Positions 53,886 to 61,479 of a stretch of 64,000 bases of DNA are shown one piece after another. The stretch is taken from positions 62,001 to 126,000 of the forward strand of contig CANRFJ010000005.1 in assembly GCA_947629865.1 (NCBI GenBank), given 5' to 3'. Origin of the DNA: an uncultured Lachnospiraceae bacterium. GTDB lineage: Bacteria; Bacillota; Clostridia; Lachnospirales; Lachnospiraceae. Numbering within the stretch: position 1 is the stretch's first letter; every line of letters starts with the position of its first letter. The notes beneath the pieces are model-generated. The model saw only the letters and a program-made list of their open reading frames with translations, was not told the DNA's origin and ran no database searches. Made by a program: the position numbers and the translations under genes.

Positions 53886-55337
53886 TCATCGAACCTCCTT
53901 TCCCCGGTTCTGCTCATAGGTATAGGCGGCGCGGATAATCTCTTTTTCCTTAAAGCAATCGCCAATCAGCTGCATACCAATGGGCAGCCCCTTATCGTCC
54001 ATTCCGCAGGGCACGCTGATGCCGGGCAGACCGGCCAGGTTGACGGATATGGTATAAATATCTCCCAGGTACATTTTTATCGGATCACTCAAACTGTCCC
54101 CAATCTTCGGCGCAGTCGTGGGCGCCGCCGGCGACAGGATCACATCATATTTTTCAAAGGCGCGGTCGAAGGCTTTCCGAATCAGCGCTTTCGTCCGCAG
54201 CGCCTTCAGATAGTAGGCGTCGTAGTAACCGCTGCTGAGCACGAAGGAGCCGAGCATGATCCGGCGCTTTACCTCCGGCCCAAATCCCTCGGAGCGAGTC
54301 TTCTTATACATATTGTGCAGTCCCTCGTATTGCTCCGTCCGGTATCCGTATTTTACGCCGTCAAACCGAGAGAGATTCGAACTCGCCTCCGCAGAGGCAA
54401 TGACATAGTAGGCGGGGATTGCATATTCCACCAGGCTCAGGTCAAATTCCTCCAGCACGGCTCCCCGACTCTCCAGAACCTTAGCCGCCTCCATGATCGC
54501 ATCTCTCACCTGGCCGTCCAGTCCCTCTCCAAAATAATCTCTCGGAATACCGATTTTCATTCCTTTCACGTCGTCCGTCAGAGCCGAGGTAAAATCTGTG
54601 TCCTCTCTCTCCACGGAAGTGCTGTCCTTTTTGTCATAGGAGGAAATGACCTCCAGAATCGTGGCACAGTCGGCGACGTCCCTCGCGATCGGCCCGATCT
54701 GATCCAGCGAAGATCCATAGGCGATCAGCCCGTATCGGGATACCGTCCCGTAGGTGGGCTTCATGCCCGTCACGCCACAAAAGGAACTCGGCTGGCGTAT
54801 GGAACCGCCCGTGTCAGAACCCAGCGCAAAGGAACACTCCCCAGCGGCCACGGCGGCGCAGGAACCGCCGGAGGAACCGCCCGGCACATGGTCTGTATTG
54901 TGCGGATTGCGCGTCACCCCGTATGCCGAAGTCTCCGTGGTGCTCCCCATGGCAAACTCGTCCATGTTGGTCTTGCCGAGCATGACCGCACCCGCGCGCT
55001 CCAGATTTTTCACTGCCTCCGAAGAAAAGGTAGGCTTAAAATTCGCAAGGATCCGGGAACTGCAGGTGGTGAGGATTCCCTCGGTACAGAGATTGTCCTT
55101 AATCGCCACCGGCACGCCCGCCAGCGGGCCGGTGAGGACGCCGTCCTCGATCTTCTTTTGCACTTCTTCCGCCCTCGCCATAATGGCGTCCTCCTCCAGC
55201 ACCGTCACATAACTGTGCAGAAGGCCGTCCTTTTCCTTTATTTTTTCCAGCGCTTCCCGCGCTGCCTCCATGGCCGTCACCTCGCCGGCCTTTATTTTCT
55301 TTCCCAGCTCAACAGCTGTCAGACTCATCAAACTCAT
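53886..55337 (-). CDS. gatA: Asp/Glu-tRNA amidotransferase subunit A
   Basis: Amidase subunit that frees ammonia from glutamine and passes it to GatB. 483 residues. The Ser-cisSer-Lys triad of amidase-signature enzymes is readable: Lys in VPVAIKDNLCTEG, the Gly/Ser loop NTDHVPGGSSGGSCAAVAAG and the nucleophile in GSDTGGSIRQPSSFCGVTG. KPTYGTVSRYGLIAYGSSLD follows as usual. The start has GGAGG, and the stop is one base before the gatB start codon, so translation is probably coupled. 32 bases lie between gatC and gatA. Confidence 0.97.
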   Translation of the reverse strand: MSLMSLTAVELGKKIKAGEVTAMEAAREALEKIKEKDGLLHSYVTVLEEDAIMARAEEVQKKIEDGVLTGPLAGVPVAIKDNLCTEGILTTCSSRILANFKPTFSSEAVKNLERAGAVMLGKTNMDEFAMGSTTETSAYGVTRNPHNTDHVPGGSSGGSCAAVAAGECSFALGSDTGGSIRQPSSFCGVTGMKPTYGTVSRYGLIAYGSSLDQIGPIARDVADCATILEVISSYDKKDSTSVEREDTDFTSALTDDVKGMKIGIPRDYFGEGLDGQVRDAIMEAAKVLESRGAVLEEFDLSLVEYAIPAYYVIASAEASSNLSRFDGVKYGYRTEQYEGLHNMYKKTRSEGFGPEVKRRIMLGSFVLSSGYYDAYYLKALRTKALIRKAFDRAFEKYDVILSPAAPTTAPKIGDSLSDPIKMYLGDIYTISVNLAGLPGISVPCGMDDKGLPIGMQLIGDCFKEKEIIRAAYTYEQNRGKEVR

Positions 55338-55369
55338 CTTTTTCCTCCATTCCGGCTCAGCCCTCTACA

Positions 55370-55663
55370 TCAGGCAAACGTCTTTGGAACCATATAGGCT
55401 CCCTCTTTTTTCTGCGGGGCATTTTTCAGCATGTTTTCCCTGTCGTCCCCGTTTGCCACTTCGTCCTCCCGAAACACATTGTTTACCGGAAACACATGGG
55501 ACATCGGCTCCACGCCCTCTGTATCCAGTTCATTCAGTTTGTCAATGTAATCGAGCATACTGCCCATATCCTTCTTCGCCTGTTCCTTTTCCTCGTCAGA
55601 CAATTCCAGTTTTGCCAGGATACCTACATATTCAATTGTCTCGTCAGATATCTGATTCGCCAT
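55370..55663 (-). CDS. gatC: Asp/Glu-tRNA amidotransferase subunit C
   Basis: A 97-residue stabilising subunit of GatCAB. It begins [21 protein letters not shown] and has the family features [18 protein letters not shown] and [20 protein letters not shown], ending in YMVPKTFA, the segment that clamps GatA and GatB. The Met five codons upstream lies in the ribosome site; I chose 55663 because GTGAGG stands just before it. It lies 28 bases after aspS. Confidence 0.94.
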   Translation of the reverse strand: MANQISDETIEYVGILAKLELSDEEKEQAKKDMGSMLDYIDKLNELDTEGVEPMSHVFPVNNVFREDEVANGDDRENMLKNAPQKKEGAYMVPKTFA

Positions 55664-55691
55664 GTTCTTCCTCACTTTCCCAATTTGATAT

Positions 55692-57023
55692 TTACGGTTC
55701 CAGACGGCTTAAATCCCGTGGAAACAAGGTCGTCTCCCGAACATTTTCCTCGCCCGTCAGTTTCATTGTCAGTCGCTCCAGGCCAATCCCCAGTCCGCCG
55801 TGGGGCGGCATACCGTGCTTAAACACCATCATGTACTGTTCCATTCCCTCGTCGGTCATTCCGCGGGCCTCCAGCTTATCCGCCAGCATCTGGTAGTCGT
55901 GGATCCGCTGCCCTCCCGTGGTAATCTCCAGACCGTGGAATAACAGGTCAAAGCTCAGGGTAACGGACGTATCCTCCGGATCGTCCATCGCATAAAACGG
56001 CCTTTTCTTTGACGGATAATGGGTGACGAAGACGAAATCCGCTCCCATCTCCTCTTTGAAATACTGCCCGATCAGCGCTTCCTCCTCCGGCTCCAGGTCA
56101 TGAGGATTGCGGATTTTCCGGTTGTATTTTTCCGCCACCAGTTCCTTGGCCCTGTCAAAACGGATTTGGGGGATTTTATCCGTCTCCGGCAGACTCACGC
56201 CCAGCATCTGCAGCTCGCGTCCGTACTCCTCCCTCAGAAGGGCTGTCATGTGCTGCAAAAAGCCCGTCTCCATCTCCATGATGTCCTGAAAACTGTCGAT
56301 ATAACCCATCTCAAAATCCAGCGAGGTGTACTCGTTCAGATGACGCTTGGTGTTGTGTTTTTCCGCCCGAAATACCGGCGCCACCTCGAACACCCGATCA
56401 AACACTCCCACCATCATCTGTTTATAGAACTGGGGGCTCTGCGCCAGCACAGCGTGTTTGTGGAAATATTCCAGCCGGAACAGGTTGGCGCCGCCCTCGG
56501 CGCCTCTGGCCCCAATCTTTGGCGTGTGGATCTCCGTAAATCCCTGCTCGTGGAGGAAATCGCGGAAGGCCCGCACAATGCCCTCCTGAATCCGGAACTT
56601 CGCCCGCTCCCTCACATTGCGCAACGACAGCGGCCGCAGATCCAGTTTTGTCTCCAGGGAAGTATTCATCTTCCATTTATTGACAGCAATCGGCATGGTC
56701 TCCGACGGGCGGGAGAGAATCCGTATCCCCCTCAGCCGCACTTCAAAGCCGTTGGGCGCCCTGTCCTCCTTCGCCACGTCGCCGCGCACCTCTACTGCCG
56801 CCTCCTCACACAGATCCTTCAGGGGAATGTCCACCGCCCCTTTCTCATATACCGTCTGTACCAGTCCTTCTCGCTTGCGGAGTATGATAAACGCCACGTC
56901 TCCCATATCACGGATCTTATGGATAGCTCCGTTCAGGGAAACCTCTTTTCCCTCGTATTCTCCCGTCAGAAGTTCTGAAATATCCAGCGCGTCCTTTTCT
57001 GTTTTTCCTGTCAAATAATCCAT
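55692..57023 (-). CDS. aspS: Aspartate--tRNA ligase, archaeal-type, likely non-discriminating
   Basis: Class II aminoacyl-tRNA synthetase of 443 residues, the short archaeal form lacking the bacterial insertion domain. The OB-fold (1-about 105) holds [20 protein letters not shown]. Motif 2 is in [21 protein letters not shown], and motif 3 in [13 protein letters not shown], with [14 protein letters not shown] at the C-terminus. In bacteria such AspRS genes linked to gatCAB usually charge both tRNA(Asp) and tRNA(Asn), with GatCAB making Asn-tRNA. The T-box leader (about 57070-57345) suggests the operon is sensitive to uncharged tRNA. A second AspRS elsewhere in the genome cannot be excluded. 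Confidence 0.93.
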   Translation of the reverse strand: MDYLTGKTEKDALDISELLTGEYEGKEVSLNGAIHKIRDMGDVAFIILRKREGLVQTVYEKGAVDIPLKDLCEEAAVEVRGDVAKEDRAPNGFEVRLRGIRILSRPSETMPIAVNKWKMNTSLETKLDLRPLSLRNVRERAKFRIQEGIVRAFRDFLHEQGFTEIHTPKIGARGAEGGANLFRLEYFHKHAVLAQSPQFYKQMMVGVFDRVFEVAPVFRAEKHNTKRHLNEYTSLDFEMGYIDSFQDIMEMETGFLQHMTALLREEYGRELQMLGVSLPETDKIPQIRFDRAKELVAEKYNRKIRNPHDLEPEEEALIGQYFKEEMGADFVFVTHYPSKKRPFYAMDDPEDTSVTLSFDLLFHGLEITTGGQRIHDYQMLADKLEARGMTDEGMEQYMMVFKHGMPPHGGLGIGLERLTMKLTGEENVRETTLFPRDLSRLEP

Positions 57024-57069
57024 TGCAATCCCTCGCTTTCCGCTTCATAAGATTATGTTCTCCGGAGAA

Positions 57070-57113
57070 CAAAAAAACGTCCCGGAAAGAGCATTTATGC
57101 TCATTCTGGGACG
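57070..57113 (-). terminator. T-box intrinsic terminator
   Basis: On minus, CGTCCC and GGGACG arms with inner GAGCAT/ATGCTC form a two-part stem (57113-57078), followed by seven T. It competes with the antiterminator built on the T-box sequence. Confidence 0.92.
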
Positions 57114-57345
57114 GGAAAATTCCATTATTAATAAACCCGCGGTACCACCCGCGTTGAGACACCCCATTGTATCTCCTCTCATTCACATATAACGGTGCGA
57201 ACCGGACAGGCCTACTCGCCTTTCAGTCTGTCAGCTCCGGAATGTTCTCCTGCCTACCGCTTCCGCGGGACGCTCTCAGTCCGTGACGCCCCTCCCTGTC
57301 GTGAGGCCGCTGCGTAAACATTCGTTTCCTTCTTCGCTTTGCCTT
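57070..57345 (-). promoter_or_regulatory. T-box riboswitch of the aspS-gatCAB operon
   Basis: On minus, the leader holds the parts of a T-box: AGGGA-like CGACAGGGAGG and ACTGAGAG in Stem I, a specifier-loop region GGAGAACATTCCGGAGC, the T-box sequence GGGTGGTACCGCGGG (57149-57135) and a terminator at 57078-57113. The GAAC (57247-57244) carries overlapping codons GAA (Glu) and AAC (Asn). Uncharged tRNA(Asn) is the natural effector of such an operon, and tRNA(Glu) is possible. Confidence 0.9.
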
Positions 57346-57347
57346 GT

Positions 57348-57377
57348 ATTGTAGCACAGACTGTTTTGTTCTGTCAA
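57348..57377 (-). promoter_or_regulatory. SigA promoter of the T-box operon
   Basis: On minus, TTGACA (57377-57372) and TACAAT (57353-57348) are separated by 18 bases. The predicted start just ahead of Stem I near 57341 fits the T-box length. Confidence 0.82.
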
Positions 57378-57514
57378 ATCTTTTTTTCGGTTGCGGAAAA
57401 TTTTGCGGGAAATTTTTCTAATTTTTTTGAAGCAAATGACACTTTCTGCAACAAAACCAAAAGTTTTATCGTTATAATTATTGGAGTGAAGAAAGAGAAA
57501 GGCGGTTTATAATA

Positions 57515-59272
57515 ATGATAAATGGAATTTCATATTTGTTTAAATTGTGTTGGAAATACAAGAAAAGCTCCATTGTATACCTGACTTTAGAATCAATCTG
57601 TAAGGCTTTTTTACCCTTGCTGCTAATCGTTTTCCCCAAGATTCTGTTAGATGAACTTTTCGGGAGCCAGCGAATGAATCTGCTTATTATATATGTGGTT
57701 ATACTTATTATCGTGACCGTTTTTGGAAACCAGCTGGCGGATTTTTTCCACACCCGGTATTTTATAAAAAAAATGGAAGTATCCAATATATTTTACTTGA
57801 AGGTTGACGAGAAACTAATGAATGTTGAATTGCGCTGTATGGAGGATCCGGATTTTCTGGATTTGAGATATAAAGCAGAACGTTTTATGAATGCAGATGG
57901 TTATGGGTTTGGGGGAATATTAGATAAAGCTGCCAATTTAATTTCTCATATTATTGTGCTTTTGGGTATTGTAGGCGTAATCGTTACATTAAGTCCTATT
58001 ATAGTTCTTGTTTTTGTCGCAATCATAGGATTAAATGCCTTTATGGATTCAAAGGTAAAAAAGATGAATATTAAACTTGATTTAGAACGCCCTAAATACG
58101 AAAGGAAGCTGGCATACGAGGAATCCATATGCGGAGAATATCGTTTTGCAAAAGAGGTCAGAATTTATGGATTAAAAAAATGGGTATTAAAAAAAATCGG
58201 AACACAGAACAAAATACTGGAAGACTTTTATGCGCACATTAATAATAATACATTAAAAACAAAAACGGTTGCTAATATAACCTCCGGAGTTCAATTGACA
58301 GTAACCTATTTGTATCTTATTCATGGTGTAATAAATAAAGTGTTTGGCATCGGAAGTTTCACAATGTATCTGAATGCTATAAATTCATTTACAGCGTCTG
58401 TAACATCCATTATGGAAACGGTCATGGAAATAAGAAATTATAGCCAATATTATACATACTTAGAGAGGTATCTGAACCTGCCGGAAATGAAAGATCTGGG
58501 AGGCAAAATAGAAGCCGCGCCAATTGAGATAGAATTTGTAAACGTAAGTTTTTGTTATCCCGGTCAGGAAAAGTATGTTCTCAAAAACTTGAATATGAAA
58601 ATTGAAAAGGGTGAAAAGGTTGCCGTAGTCGGCGAAAACGGCGCGGGGAAAACGACGTTTATTAAACTGCTATTGCATTTGTATGAACCGACAGAAGGAA
58701 AAATCTTAATAAATGGCAGGGATTTTCGCGATATATCATATGAATCTTATTACCAATTATTCAGTGTGGTTTTTCAGGACTATATGCTTTTTGCCAAAAC
58801 ATTAAAGGAAAATGTTGCATTAGACAAAGCAGAGCAAATGGAAGATGAACAAATCGTAGAAAACCTGAAGACAAGCGGATTTGGGGAACGGTTAGCCACG
58901 TTGCCAAACGGTATTCAGACGCAAATTTATAAAGAGTTTGACGAAAGCGGTTTTGAACCATCCGGCGGAGAAGGACAAAAGATCGCATTAGCACGGGCAA
59001 TTACAAAGCAGGCGCCCTTTGTGATTTTAGATGAGCCAACGGCAGCATTAGATCCCAAAGCGGAATATGAGATGTATCAAAAATTTCATGAGATTTCAAA
59101 GGGGAGAAGCGCTATATTTGTTTCTCACAGACTGGCAAGCACAAAATTCTGCGACAAAGTGTTTGTGTTTGACAATGGCGTATTGGCAGAAACGGGTACG
59201 CATGATGAATTGATGGAAAATAAAGGAAAATACTACGAGTTATTTACATTACAATCGCAATATTATATATAA
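57515..59272 (+). CDS. ABC transporter, fused membrane and ATPase domains
   Basis: A half-size exporter of 585 residues that works as a dimer. Four to six membrane helices occupy about 15-330, including LPLLLIVFPKILLDELF and IIVLLGIVGVIVTLSPIIVL. The ATPase domain (about 345-585) has Walker A GENGAGKTTF, a Q-loop in VFQDYMLFA, the signature PSGGEGQKIALARAI, Walker B FVILDEPTAALD and the H-loop in FVSHRLAST. No C39 peptidase domain, so it is not a double-glycine leader exporter of that class. The coding sequence is much more AT-rich than the operons around it and on the opposite strand, which suggests later arrival. Substrate unknown; no biosynthetic genes adjoin. Confidence 0.87.
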   Translation: MINGISYLFKLCWKYKKSSIVYLTLESICKAFLPLLLIVFPKILLDELFGSQRMNLLIIYVVILIIVTVFGNQLADFFHTRYFIKKMEVSNIFYLKVDEKLMNVELRCMEDPDFLDLRYKAERFMNADGYGFGGILDKAANLISHIIVLLGIVGVIVTLSPIIVLVFVAIIGLNAFMDSKVKKMNIKLDLERPKYERKLAYEESICGEYRFAKEVRIYGLKKWVLKKIGTQNKILEDFYAHINNNTLKTKTVANITSGVQLTVTYLYLIHGVINKVFGIGSFTMYLNAINSFTASVTSIMETVMEIRNYSQYYTYLERYLNLPEMKDLGGKIEAAPIEIEFVNVSFCYPGQEKYVLKNLNMKIEKGEKVAVVGENGAGKTTFIKLLLHLYEPTEGKILINGRDFRDISYESYYQLFSVVFQDYMLFAKTLKENVALDKAEQMEDEQIVENLKTSGFGERLATLPNGIQTQIYKEFDESGFEPSGGEGQKIALARAITKQAPFVILDEPTAALDPKAEYEMYQKFHEISKGRSAIFVSHRLASTKFCDKVFVFDNGVLAETGTHDELMENKGKYYELFTLQSQYYI

Positions 59273-59305
59273 ATAGACAGGAGATTGGCCGCTACGATAA
59301 TCACA

Positions 59306-59899
59306 TCAATTCAGATTTTTTTGATGCATGTTTGTAACACCTGTCAAAATTTTAATATCATCATAACACCAGTCTGAGCACTCATCAAAAAACATCTCGT
59401 CCTTTCTCTTTTTAAATATTCGAAATGGACTACTGTCTGAATTATCATATATATGGCAGATGTCGCAAATCTCCAGCAATTTCCTGACTAATCCCAATGC
59501 TCTGTCGTATCTTGTAATGATTTTTTCCTCTGGGACATCGTGCCCTCCAGACTCCACCCTCGCCCTCACGCGCCAGACATTAATCATGGGATCAGATGTC
59601 AGAATATAATAACAGCGTATGAAGTATCCCTTTTCTTTTGCCTTTTTTAACAATGTCAGATTTCGCTCTGTTGACAAAACCGTTTCAAAACAAAACTCTT
59701 TCATCTGTTCTATATGTTCTTCTCTCTGTCTTTCTGCCAGTTGCGCCGCTTCCAAATCCGTACAATTCAGATACTTTTTAATTTCATCTGCATTTATATA
59801 ATCCATTGCTGGCCTCAGTAACTGCGTGACTGTGCTTTTCCCTGAACCATTCGGGCCGGCAAAGACAACGATTTCAGGCTTTCTGCGAAACTTGCTCAC
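59306..59899 (-). CDS. Zeta-toxin-family kinase
   Basis: A 197-residue P-loop protein of the zeta toxin/UMPK-like kinase family, whose known members phosphorylate UDP-sugars of peptidoglycan synthesis. Walker A is FAGPNGSGKSTVT (about 13-25). The helix with INADEIKKYL resembles the substrate-side Asp, and FETVLSTERNLTLLKKAKEKG is typical, as is RVESGGHDVPEEKIITRY with the Arg pair of the lid. The C-terminal FRIFKKRKDEMFFDE looks variable. The start ATG at 59899 overlaps the upstream antitoxin gene by 26 bases in another frame, the usual arrangement in toxin-antitoxin pairs. Confidence 0.83.
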   Translation of the reverse strand: MSKFRRKPEIVVFAGPNGSGKSTVTQLLRPAMDYINADEIKKYLNCTDLEAAQLAERQREEHIEQMKEFCFETVLSTERNLTLLKKAKEKGYFIRCYYILTSDPMINVWRVRARVESGGHDVPEEKIITRYDRALGLVRKLLEICDICHIYDNSDSSPFRIFKKRKDEMFFDECSDWCYDDIKILTGVTNMHQKNLN

Positions 59900-60095
59900 T
59901 GTAACGCCCCTTTCTTAGTCGTTTCCCTACCTCTGTTCTGGTTCCATCTTCGTCTTCTCGGTATATGACCTGTTTTTCTCTGTCATATAGAACGACCGGA
60001 ATTCCCAATGCCTTATTTTTTTCCAGTTCAATTTTAACTGCCGCATTTACGCGTTTTACGACCATCTCATCTGAAATATATTCCTCTTTTTTCAT
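59874..60095 (-). CDS. Probable antitoxin partner of the zeta toxin
   Basis: A 73-residue basic protein not resembling epsilon antitoxin. It starts MKKEEYISDEMVVKRVNAAV, then KIELEKNKALGIPVVLYDRE, followed by KQVIYREDEDGTRTEVGKRL and a basic end. The family is common ahead of chromosomal zeta-like genes; a role as antitoxin is inferred from position and the 26-base overlap. GGGAGG lies 11 to 12 bases before the ATG at 60095. A palindrome and a promoter lie upstream (60130-60144, 60192-60220). Confidence 0.7.
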   Translation of the reverse strand: MKKEEYISDEMVVKRVNAAVKIELEKNKALGIPVVLYDREKQVIYREDEDGTRTEVGKRLRKGRYSEQVSQKA

Positions 60096-60129
60096 AACTG
60101 ACACCTTCCTCCCATTTTTTCTCCATACA

Positions 60130-60144
60130 TTCCCCATAGGGGAA
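60130..60144. promoter_or_regulatory. Operator-like palindrome in the zeta-locus leader
   Basis: TTCCCCataGGGGAA is a perfect 6-bp inverted repeat, and a further half-site AAGGGGAAT follows at 60147-60155. Toxin-antitoxin complexes often bind such sites to repress themselves; it lies downstream of the promoter. Confidence 0.45.
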
Positions 60145-60191
60145 AAAAGGGGAATCCTTACAAGAGATTCCCAAAATTTACAACCCGACCA

Positions 60192-60220
60192 TTTATATAC
60201 CACACATCAGTCAGTGTCAA
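60192..60220 (-). promoter_or_regulatory. SigA promoter of the zeta toxin-antitoxin operon
   Basis: On minus, TTGACA (60220-60215) and TATAAA (60197-60192) are separated by 17 bases. The rest of 60221-60366 holds no gene. Confidence 0.68.
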
Positions 60221-60366
60221 ACTTTCACCTGCATACCAAACCATCGAATCAACTATAAATCATATCATTGGCAAGTAGCAGACATATACTTCTTTTTATA
60301 GTATAGCAAAACTACAGGGAAATGCAACCGATTTTTAAATGATTCCGCCACACTCCTGGAGAATAT

Positions 60367-60978
60367 TTATACATGCAAAAACATCAAAGTTTCTAACTTC
60401 TCATATGCCCGCTCAAGGTGTTCCTGACTCCTGAGCCAGAATTTATAGGTGTAATTGTTCTTGTCCGTGACCATCAATATATAATAAATGTAAGAGGTTC
60501 CCTTGCGGATTTTGATCATGGTGCCCATATCAAATTTGACAATATCCTCCCGCCTGCAGGCATTGGCTCGCAGGAGATTTACTCCGTCTGTCCCGACGAG
60601 CCAATGTTCCGTAATAAAGAAAGCATTGTATTTGTGTTTTCTTGACACATCTGCATATACAGGGTTTCCCACTTCTTCCTCAATGGCGTCAAGTTGCGCC
60701 ACAAGCGCCTCCTTCTCCAAGCCGTAATATTTCTTTAAGTGCTTCCCCATTTTGGCATTTGCCAAAGTCACTATATTGCTGTAAAAATGATAAATCACAC
60801 AAAAAATGATAATCACATATATCAAATACCCAAGCTTTACTCCCCAGCCTATTTCCGTTTCCGGAATGAGCAATACAAAAATCCCAACACCGCATAGGAT
60901 ATGTAACAGCATTAAAAATATCAGATAGCCCTTTGGCGTTCTGTTAAAATACTTATTGATATTGGGATATTTTTCCAC
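60367..60978 (-). CDS. Membrane protein of unknown function, two helices
   Basis: A 203-residue protein I cannot assign. It has two adjacent membrane helices (about 17-37 and 47-69: LIFLMLLHILCGVGIFVLL and LGYLIYVIIIFCVIYHF). A cytoplasmic-type C-terminal half (about 80-203) looks like a PH-like beta domain: YNAFFITEHWLVGTDGVNLL, then EDIVKFDMGTMIKIRKG and YIYYILMVTDKNNYTYKFWL. The start is GTG at 60978 with AGGAGG ten bases upstream; longer versions would overlap the preceding gene. It follows the small membrane-protein gene by 29 bases, so the two may be co-translated. Confidence 0.65.
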   Translation of the reverse strand: MEKYPNINKYFNRTPKGYLIFLMLLHILCGVGIFVLLIPETEIGWGVKLGYLIYVIIIFCVIYHFYSNIVTLANAKMGKHLKKYYGLEKEALVAQLDAIEEEVGNPVYADVSRKHKYNAFFITEHWLVGTDGVNLLRANACRREDIVKFDMGTMIKIRKGTSYIYYILMVTDKNNYTYKFWLRSQEHLERAYEKLETLMFLHV

Positions 60979-61007
60979 TCCGGTTTCCTCCTTATGGTAA
61001 GCTATTC

Positions 61008-61364
61008 TCAGTGGCGCACCTTCCTGTGAAACAGCGCCGCTGACGCCACTCCCAGTATATACACCGGCAGAACAAACATAATCATAATCTGATATACCGC
61101 AATAAAAATACTTACCGGAAAACTTCCCCTCTGATTCCAAATAGCCAGATTGTAAGACGGAACCGTCAGCAGAAACACTATAAGCGCCGCGAGTAAAAGC
61201 ATCAGAACTTCTACGCCCACAAGTATCAGAATATATTTTCTATATCCGAATCTGCTTATATTATGTTTTGTCCCTGCCATGAGAATCAGGGGAGCGGCAC
61301 AGCCGGCCAGGATGATCCCATAGATTACTACTGTGATAATCCCCGCAAAAATCGTGTTTCCCAT
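61008..61364 (-). CDS. Small membrane protein of unknown function, three helices
   Basis: A 118-residue hydrophobic protein with three membrane helices (about 5-29, 45-68 and 86-109). The short loop TKHNISRFGYRKY is basic, and the positive end is ALFHRKVRH. No motif that names a family. AGGAGGTGAG precedes the ATG. Together with the gene at 60367-60978 it forms a two-gene unit. Confidence 0.65.
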   Translation of the reverse strand: MGNTIFAGIITVVIYGIILAGCAAPLILMAGTKHNISRFGYRKYILILVGVEVLMLLLAALIVFLLTVPSYNLAIWNQRGSFPVSIFIAVYQIMIMFVLPVYILGVASAALFHRKVRH

Positions 61365-61479
61365 TAAATCTCACCTCCTGTTTAACATATTGTAAAACTA
61401 AAATCTCTGTTACTCTCCTTATTTTTCTGAACAGTGAAATCTCATTGTCACTATTCTACTGTACATTTTCGGCGTCAGG

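Noticed and set aside
53643-55397. Long plus-strand open frame of 584 codons opposite gatB and gatA
   Set aside because: It is antisense to two complete conserved genes, has no ribosome site, and its translation resembles no protein family; the lack of stops follows from GC-rich codon bias.
60367-61364. Immunity or bacteriocin genes next to the ABC exporter
   Set aside because: No leader peptide or modification enzyme is present, and the two membrane proteins are separated from the exporter by the zeta pair.
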